DNA of 64,000 bases from Phoronis australis (lineage: Eukaryota > Phoronida > Phoronidae): NCBI GenBank assembly GCA_002633005.1, contig NMRA01000008.1:50196-114195 (forward strand), given 5' to 3'. Made by a program: the position numbers and the translations under genes. Under the pieces are notes generated by a model that made no database searches, was not told where the DNA came from, and worked only from the letters and a program-made list of their open reading frames with translations. Positions within the stretch are counted from its first letter, which is position 1; every line of letters begins with the position of its first letter. Below, one piece after another: positions 58,209 through 64,000 of this stretch.

Positions 58209-59581
58209 CTGGAAACAGAAACACCCACACCTGCGGAAAGACAGAGCTCGTGAACACTTGTACATGTAGATAAGATGTAATGCTTGTAATGTTGTTCATA
58301 TAAAAACTTTTAATTTATGCCACATACCTTCATTCGTCTCGCATTGTTCCTCAGTCAATTCGGATACGATTACTAGTCTTCCAATGAACTGAGAGTTCGT
58401 TATTGCGTGGGATTAGGCACTACACGTTGGCTTGTCACGGCGTGTTATTTTATGCGCCCAACGTAGTCTCAATAAATAACGAACTGTCAGTTCTTTGTAA
58501 CTCAGAAATCGCTTTTCACCTTAGTAAGGAACAAGCCATGACCAAGTTCATGGCGGTAAATTGTGTAACTCAAAAGTTTGCTTCTTGTACGAAACGCAAG
58601 TTTATAGCCGTTGTAACCTGTACGTTTCTATTTTTCTGAGCTCGGTCGTCATAAATTGTCTATCTGGATTCGCCAAAAAGCATTCCCTAAAGTTGTATTC
58701 TAAGGATTAGTCATCTTTGACTTTGTAATGTTTTAGTATCAACGTATAAGATAAATGTATTTAGCTTAGTGGATGAGTACGTTCTGGATTAATAGGCTCT
58801 AATTTAGTTTTGGTATTTTGTGTTGTATTTTTGCAAGAAAACATTCCTCCGATAATAGCTCTGAACTTGTCTCCATAATAGAAATTAATTACCTAAACGC
58901 CATTAAACCGTCACGGAAATCTTAAGATACAGAAAAGAACGTAAAAACTAAAATTACAACTAGGGGTCACAGCGGTAGTCGTATCCGTCTAAAAGTTGTG
59001 ATCATACGTTGTTACATTCTTGGGATAACATTTGCCAAAGTTCAGAAAGATCCTGCAAAGAGTTCAGGAGATACAGCCGCGGACGCAAAAAAAAACAAGT
59101 TAGCCACTAGGTGCATAGCACAGAATATATCACATCTATCCGAAAATGGCAACACCTAGTCCATGCGCGCTCCCAGGGGGAGGCTCAAAGTGGGCAAAAA
59201 GGTCGGCCTCAGAGAAACAAAAAGCCCGAGAAAATGAGACAAAAGTCCACTAAAAAGGCGAAGACGCACAGTTCACAGTCTTAAAGGTAGTACCTGGATT
59301 TTTTAGTCCTCCCGCTTTTTTGTCAGCAAAAGGTCCACATCGTCAGAAATTCGAGCCCCCCTCTATGTTAAAGGCTGGGTGCGCGCATGCTGTCCTGCCA
59401 CATCCACGTGCAGAAATCTATTCGCTACTTTTCAAGCCCGTGAATGAACTGCGAAGATACAGAGGAAAACACTAAAACCGAATGTTGAGTGCATGAACAA
59501 AATCGATACTCGCCTCCTACAACGGTACGGGTTGTAACCACTGTTGCTTGACTTGGCCTTGGATGGTGACCGGGACGCCAT
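57015..59581 (-). CDS. Lys/Arg/Ser-rich repeat protein, candidate sperm nuclear basic protein (gene span)
   Basis: Two coding exons on the - strand: 59581-59510 and 58208-57015, total 1266 nt, 421 residues plus stop. The start reads MASRSPSKAKSSNSGYNPY; the second exon opens with GKEAKCCVECPINNRGHFPK and then becomes extremely basic. A unit of about 83 residues (GPKKRxRSRKGSKKRAKVQ ... SKRSARSRSPL ... SSPRRKRKSR) occurs twice in tandem, 57245-57740. S/T-P-x-K/R motifs recur as in sperm H1 and protamine-like proteins. The C-terminus, FGKGNKNEMLYSIGECAPGE, is not basic. There is no winged-helix or RRM domain. An SR-type nuclear protein is the alternative. Confidence 0.7.
58385..58560. mobile_element. 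AGTTCGTTATTG-family repeat, uninterrupted copy
   Basis: Reads GAACTGAGAGTTCGTTATTG, then AATAAATAACGAACTGTCAG and AACTCAGAAATCGCTTTTCA. The ends are inverted (GTTCGTTATT/AATAACGAAC). Same family as the interrupted copy at 33945-34230. Confidence 0.65.
59162..59389. mobile_element. CATGCGCGC-ended MITE, copy 1
   Basis: Starts CATGCGCGCTCCCAGG and ends CTGGGTGCGCGCATG. The interior shares GGGCAAAAAGGTC, CAGxGAAACAAAAAG and AAATTCGAGCCC with copy 2. 228 bp. Confidence 0.85.
59510..59581 (-). CDS. Basic-protein gene coding exon 1
   Basis: Acceptor cgattgtttttcag before 59599, then ATG at 59581-59579 in good context (CAAAATGG). Twenty-four codons, MASRSPSKAKSSNSGYNPYR and CRRR, ending at a fair donor CGA/gtatcg in phase 0. 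The donor is the weakest point. Confidence 0.5.
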
Positions 59582-59599
59582 TTTGGTCGAACCGTGTGC

Positions 59600-61659
59600 C
59601 TGAAAAACAATCGATGTCACTTAATCGCATTTTATGAGAGAGCGTTTTCACCATCAGGTCATGTTCTATTTTAGGCGCCTTGTTTCATACATGTAACAAC
59701 AATAGCATTGGGTCAAGACATGTGGTAACTTTCGGTAACCTATTACGCGAAGCATGCCTCTGATGTGACTATCGTGATGGGAATATCACACTGTTCAAAA
59801 TTCTTTCTCAACACCTACAGTGGCCTTATGATTTGACTGGCTAAATCAAAGGGTTTCCAGTGAAAGAAATCTCTTCACATGATGAATCGGGAAGACAAAC
59901 TATATTCAAGATTTCAATGATTAAAGGTCCCTACGGGACTGAAAAATCGGTGTGCGACCTTCTTTTATTAACGCGAGCTGCATAGCTGTGATAGTGTACT
60001 GTTCAGTTTGTAGCACAGTTAGGACCTTAATAATGCGGATACTATTAGGCTTTATTTTTATTAAAAACTTCACCGAACGAATGGCAACTGCAAATCAGCC
60101 TTTTCGTTAAAATCAAATGAATAAGTGAAATTTAAAACAGAATTTTTATCTTAATTGTCGAGTTAATTTCAGCGGACTAAATGGCCGTCGACGGTGAATG
60201 GCGTCTAAACTTCACTTTTTGTAAAGTGTAATATTTTGATAATTAAAACTCCTTTGCAACACTAAACTTGGTACCAAAATGTACTAAATACAAATCTACA
60301 GCTTTGCATCGATGTGGGCAGTATCACCGCATGTTTCATGACAGTGACAGAGATTTGATCTTACAATTACCGGAAAGGGTTGAGCCAAGAAATCAGGAAA
60401 TAATTCATAAATATCTCTGTAACTAGCACTTATGGGTATATTTTCAGAGGCTTTGGCCTTTTGCACAAGCAAGATTTAACGTTTGTTTCAGAGATAGTCG
60501 GGTGTAGCGAAAACCAAATTTCTGACTTATGTCATAGTCACGTCTCATGAAACAAGTTTCAAGTCTCTTTCACTTGACATACATTTGCAGTTGAGACCAT
60601 TCTTTTGTGAAACAAAAACTTTGGATTTTGCGTTGCAGCACATTATAGTCATAGCGGTAAATCAGTATTGCCTGCCGTCTAAGCTGTAATTGCGAACCCA
60701 TGAGCGCACCCAGGGGGGCTCGGGGGCTCGAATGAGCCCCCCAATTTGGCGAATTGGGCAAAAAGGTCCGCCTCAGTGAAACAAAAAGTCCATAAAATCG
60801 CACGGGAAGTCAGTGCGGATGCACAATTCGTGGGCCTGAACCTAGTGGCCCCGTTTTTTGTTTTTTTTTTAGTCCTCGTTGATTTCTTTCACTAAAAGAT
60901 CCGCACACCGAAAAATTCGAGCCCGCTTATACTTTAGGCTGGGTGCGCGCATGGAGCCAGTTATCCATGTATAACTGAACGTCAAAACCCAGTGAATGAC
61001 GTCGGTAAGCATGTGAGCATGTGGCAACTTTAAATAAATCTCGCTTTTTCAGTTGGCCACAACTATAATTGCAGTCTTCTCGCGACAAAACTTACATCAA
61101 AGTTTAGCACGTCCAACACTGTGTACTTGTTTGCAACTTAGTTACGTTCGTTTAAAGGAAACAGAATCTAATGAACGTCATTTTCTTGCACCACTTCCCC
61201 GCCTTCTATTTTAGTCTTACTAAGAAAATAACTGTAATAGCAATGCTCTCATTCCATTGGATGTCACGTTGCGCTTTTCGAGCAACGCTATTGACGTCAT
61301 GCTAACAAACGTTTTTCACGAAACGAAGCCCTGAAAGACGAAAGTCAGATGTCGATTTCAAAACTCGTGACACGCGCACGCGCCGTTTGCACAATTTCTG
61401 GTTTGGAAAACTGACAACTAATTTTTGTGCGATGATAACAACTTACATGTGTAGTCTCACTTGGTTAGGACCCAGAGTTAGTTTAAGGTAACGAAATAAA
61501 AAATATGTGGCTTGCAATTGAAACAAACAAAGCATTACAAGGCGCACGCGTTTAAAGTCTTTACGAATTCCTACAAAAATCTGTTCTGTTATTTTTATGA
61601 AAAAGAATACAGTTTAACACAGACAATGCATCATTGAATAATAGTTAACTGAGCTTTAC
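59600..61659 (-). other. Probable 5' intron of the basic-protein gene
   Basis: Lies between an acceptor at 59600 and a strong donor (AAACAG/gtaaag) at 61659. Contains MITE copy 2. No ORF of interest. Confidence 0.45.
60699..60953. mobile_element. CATGCGCGC-ended MITE, copy 2
   Basis: Starts CATGAGCGCACCCAGG and ends CTGGGTGCGCGCATG, 255 bp. Just inside the left end, GGGGGCTCGAATGAGCCCCC forms a small hairpin. Confidence 0.85.
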
Positions 61660-61820
61660 CTGTTTAGATGGAAAAAAAGGAGGTACGTGGTCGGAACCAA
61701 GCCCCTAAACAAGTCTCGTCAAGCAGCTTCGCCCAAACAAGCAGCAACTAACAGACGCTCAGTTTTGTTACGTCACATTCGAAAGTGAGGTTTAACGATT
61801 GCTCAACCAATCAGAGTTTG
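61660..61820 (-). promoter_or_regulatory. Possible 5' UTR exon and promoter of the basic-protein gene
   Basis: On the - strand, sequence ending CCATCTAAACAG is followed by gtaaag, a strong donor. A CCAAT box (AACCAATCAGAG) lies at about 61805, upstream for a - strand gene. The transcription start is not defined. Confidence 0.35.
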
Positions 61821-64000
61821 AAAAAATTTTTGTCATCTGTAAGAACGATTATCGTCAATTTCCTATGAGCACCCACCGTGAACATTTTGTGGGAACTGAT
61901 CCAAAAAACCATCGCACGCACTCCGGGTTTTTGGTTCCATCCCGGTTATTATTTGTCACTTAACATCAAAGAAAGAGAAAAATGCGAACGATCAAAAGCG
62001 TTCATTTTTGAAGCAATGAAGCAGATTGTTAACGCAAGTTCCCGCGCTTTAGCTCATAGCCGAACACAGACGTAAAAATATTTTGGTACGAAATTAAAAA
62101 GCGCAACATCCCTGATAATAATGTTATGGCAGCATACATGTATATTCGAATACCGTTTCATCGGTCTAGTCTATTCAGACATTACATATGCAAAAGATGT
62201 ACATGTTTAGGGAAAATCAAAAAACGTGGCACCCGACCATGCACATATAGTTGACTTTTGGGGGAGTGTTGCTGATAAATCAAGTACAGCCATAAACACA
62301 CCTTTCACACTCGTTTATATGTTCGTAATGATGGGCGTAGTAGTAGGCGGGAGGGGGCCGAGAAAGCAGTTGCTCCCCATATCAAGTTAGACCACAACTT
62401 GTGGAAAATTCTGGCAAGAAATGGCAAAATGTCAGTATTTTCGCCTGGAGAATTTAAAAAGCAGTATCATTACTTTTACAATTGGTCATTAACAAAAAAT
62501 ATTTATGAGTTACAGCATGCAGTCTATGATCAAGACGTGAAAGTTTCGTGCAACAATCCGGCGCTGTGTATACTGAGATCACACAGTGTAACATAAGATT
62601 TTATTACATAAGATTTTATTTGCATTACCTGTAAATTTTGCCGATTTCAATGTCCCCTAAGTGTTGACATTCGAAAACCGGAAATGCCTACGAATTTTAG
62701 TACAAGTTTAACACTACGCTGACGTCGTAGTGACCCTGAAAAGCAATTCACGTTTATATGCCTCCCGTTTTTGGAAGAGGACTCCTGGACCCCAGGCGGG
62801 ATCCAATTCGGATATCATCCTCTTTTCAGGATGTTTCGTGACCCTTAGGCGTGTATGCCTTCTAGAGTTGTTGGAACATTCCTTTCTGACGAATGGGGAT
62901 TTACAGAAACTTTTGCTATTCAACATGCGGAGATCTCCAAAGGTGCGTACAATGAGTGGGTTATCGTGTAGTCAGGGCTATTGCGAGGTCTCTGTCAACC
63001 TGGTTTGCTACTTACTCGATTACTGGTGGGTCTGAACAGCTATTTTCAGTTCAACTTAACACATAAATGCACAGCTGGGATATGCATACGCTAGACCCCT
63101 TGTTGTCATCAGCCGCTCTGCATTGTATCCAATAGACTCTGAATGCAGTGCGTATTAGGCTACCACTCAAGACAAAATCGGGCGACTGCAACACTTTAGT
63201 GCGCCCGCTGACTGACGCAGGGTTTGTTCCCCATCCATATCAAACAGCAAACTCCTTTGCCAACGAACGTAGTAACGTGAATTCTCGAAGAATTAAACTC
63301 GTTGGTTACATGATGACGTGTGTGCAATTTTGTATTAACCGAATATAAAGCGGCGAAGAATGGTTTTTGAAAGATGGACAGAGTGAACAGAGTGGGGAGA
63401 TAATATCTGCGCTCCGCTCAAACAAAAAACGCAAAATGTACATAGACGCTGTTGTACTCTTCGTTATTTAATTTTAAACACCAGACCAGGCTTTTAGGGT
63501 CGACCCGCTCATCATCTCATCCAGCACCCTTCGTCGTTTCCGTCTGCTGAATCGGTGGAGGCAGTCGATCAAACTGCCGGTATAACTTTAATTATGGAAA
63601 TGACGAGATGCATCCAAATGCTTGATTTTTGAGTTACACCCACAGCAGTTAGGGGTGGCCCATAACGCTAAACCCTCGTGAGAGACCGCCCCGAGATGGA
63701 TGCTGGAGCAACTCGGGGCGGTCTGGGATCAAGCGGAAAAACCACAGGGTAAATCTGTGGTCGACGAATCTATTCGGTCGATTACATTTTATTGCCCGTG
63801 AAGCCGCTAAGGGCTGCCTGAAGAAATATGACTCGCGCGTTTGTATTTTCGCCTTTTTCAATAACATGTAAAAGATTCATCAACAAATTCCTCGTAAAAT
63901 TCTGAAAACAAGCGTTTTTCTCCCACGAAAATCGATGAAGTTTTGGCCGAGATATTTCACTTTCAGTCCAGGCTAGCCCTGCACACTCAGAGAATCGTCA
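61821..64000. other. No gene supported
   Basis: Short ORFs without family features. The only structure noticed is the 13-bp GC-rich hairpin at 63683-63724. Confidence 0.5.
63683..63724. repeat. GC-rich hairpin (13-bp perfect stem, 16-nt loop)
   Basis: AGACCGCCCCGAG at 63683-63695 pairs exactly with CTCGGGGCGGTCT at 63712-63724. It does not fit a tRNA or a snRNA that I know. Confidence 0.85.

Larger units (their letters stand above)
58209..59509 (-). other. Intron of the basic-protein gene
   Basis: Holds the repeat at 58385-58560 and the MITE at 59162-59389. Confidence 0.5.

Noticed and set aside
58209-58265. Cys-rich N-terminus (MYKCSRALSF) for the basic protein
   Set aside because: A typical acceptor at 58209-58210 and an upstream exon with a better start make this stretch intron.
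63640-63800. tRNA or snRNA gene around the GC-rich hairpin
   Set aside because: No cloverleaf, no A/B box pair and no Sm site could be recognised.

Overview
This is a piece of an animal nuclear genome. The genes are split by GT/AG introns, the sequence is AT-rich with scattered inverted-repeat elements, and there are two assembly gaps (one N at 27474; 376 N at 38991-39366). The gene content points to a bilaterian, and an invertebrate deuterostome such as a hemichordate, cephalochordate or echinoderm is my best guess. I cannot fix the species. A haplotype-like duplication suggests a very heterozygous source.

Region 1 (+ strand, about 937-31870) is most of a PP2A B56 regulatory-subunit gene, best matched to PPP2R5D. 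Thirteen coding positions keep phase throughout and give about 564 residues; the start codon lies upstream of the window. One HEAT-repeat exon is present as three tandem alternative versions (17940, 18356, 18933) whose phase makes them mutually exclusive. The 3' UTR carries nine copies of a 31-bp repeat.

Region 2 (- strand, 32040-36100) is a MEA1 orthologue: three coding exons, 175 residues. PPP2R5D and MEA1 meet tail to tail with poly(A) signals about 200 bp apart, the same arrangement I recall for human 6p21.1.

Region 3 (36200-42284) is repeat-rich: a broken non-LTR retrotransposon, a CpG-rich inverted motif cluster, the 376-N gap, a perfect 47-bp palindrome and a pair of inverted 80-bp repeats.

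Region 4 (+ strand, 42285-52560) holds the most interesting gene. Five coding exons join in phase into a 617-residue protein with an N-terminal CARD-like death fold, a short basic and proline-rich linker, a strongly glutamine-rich segment and a C-terminal tail anchor. That is the architecture of MAVS, the mitochondrial adaptor of RIG-I-like receptor signalling, and the intron inside the CARD falls where I recall the human one.

Region 5 (- strand, 54697-61800) contains an acidic low-complexity protein, an unrecognised 117-residue ORF, and a very Lys/Arg/Ser-rich repeat protein that may be a sperm nuclear basic protein or an SR-like protein. The rest, to 64000, shows no gene I can support. Several families of short inverted-repeat elements recur across the window.
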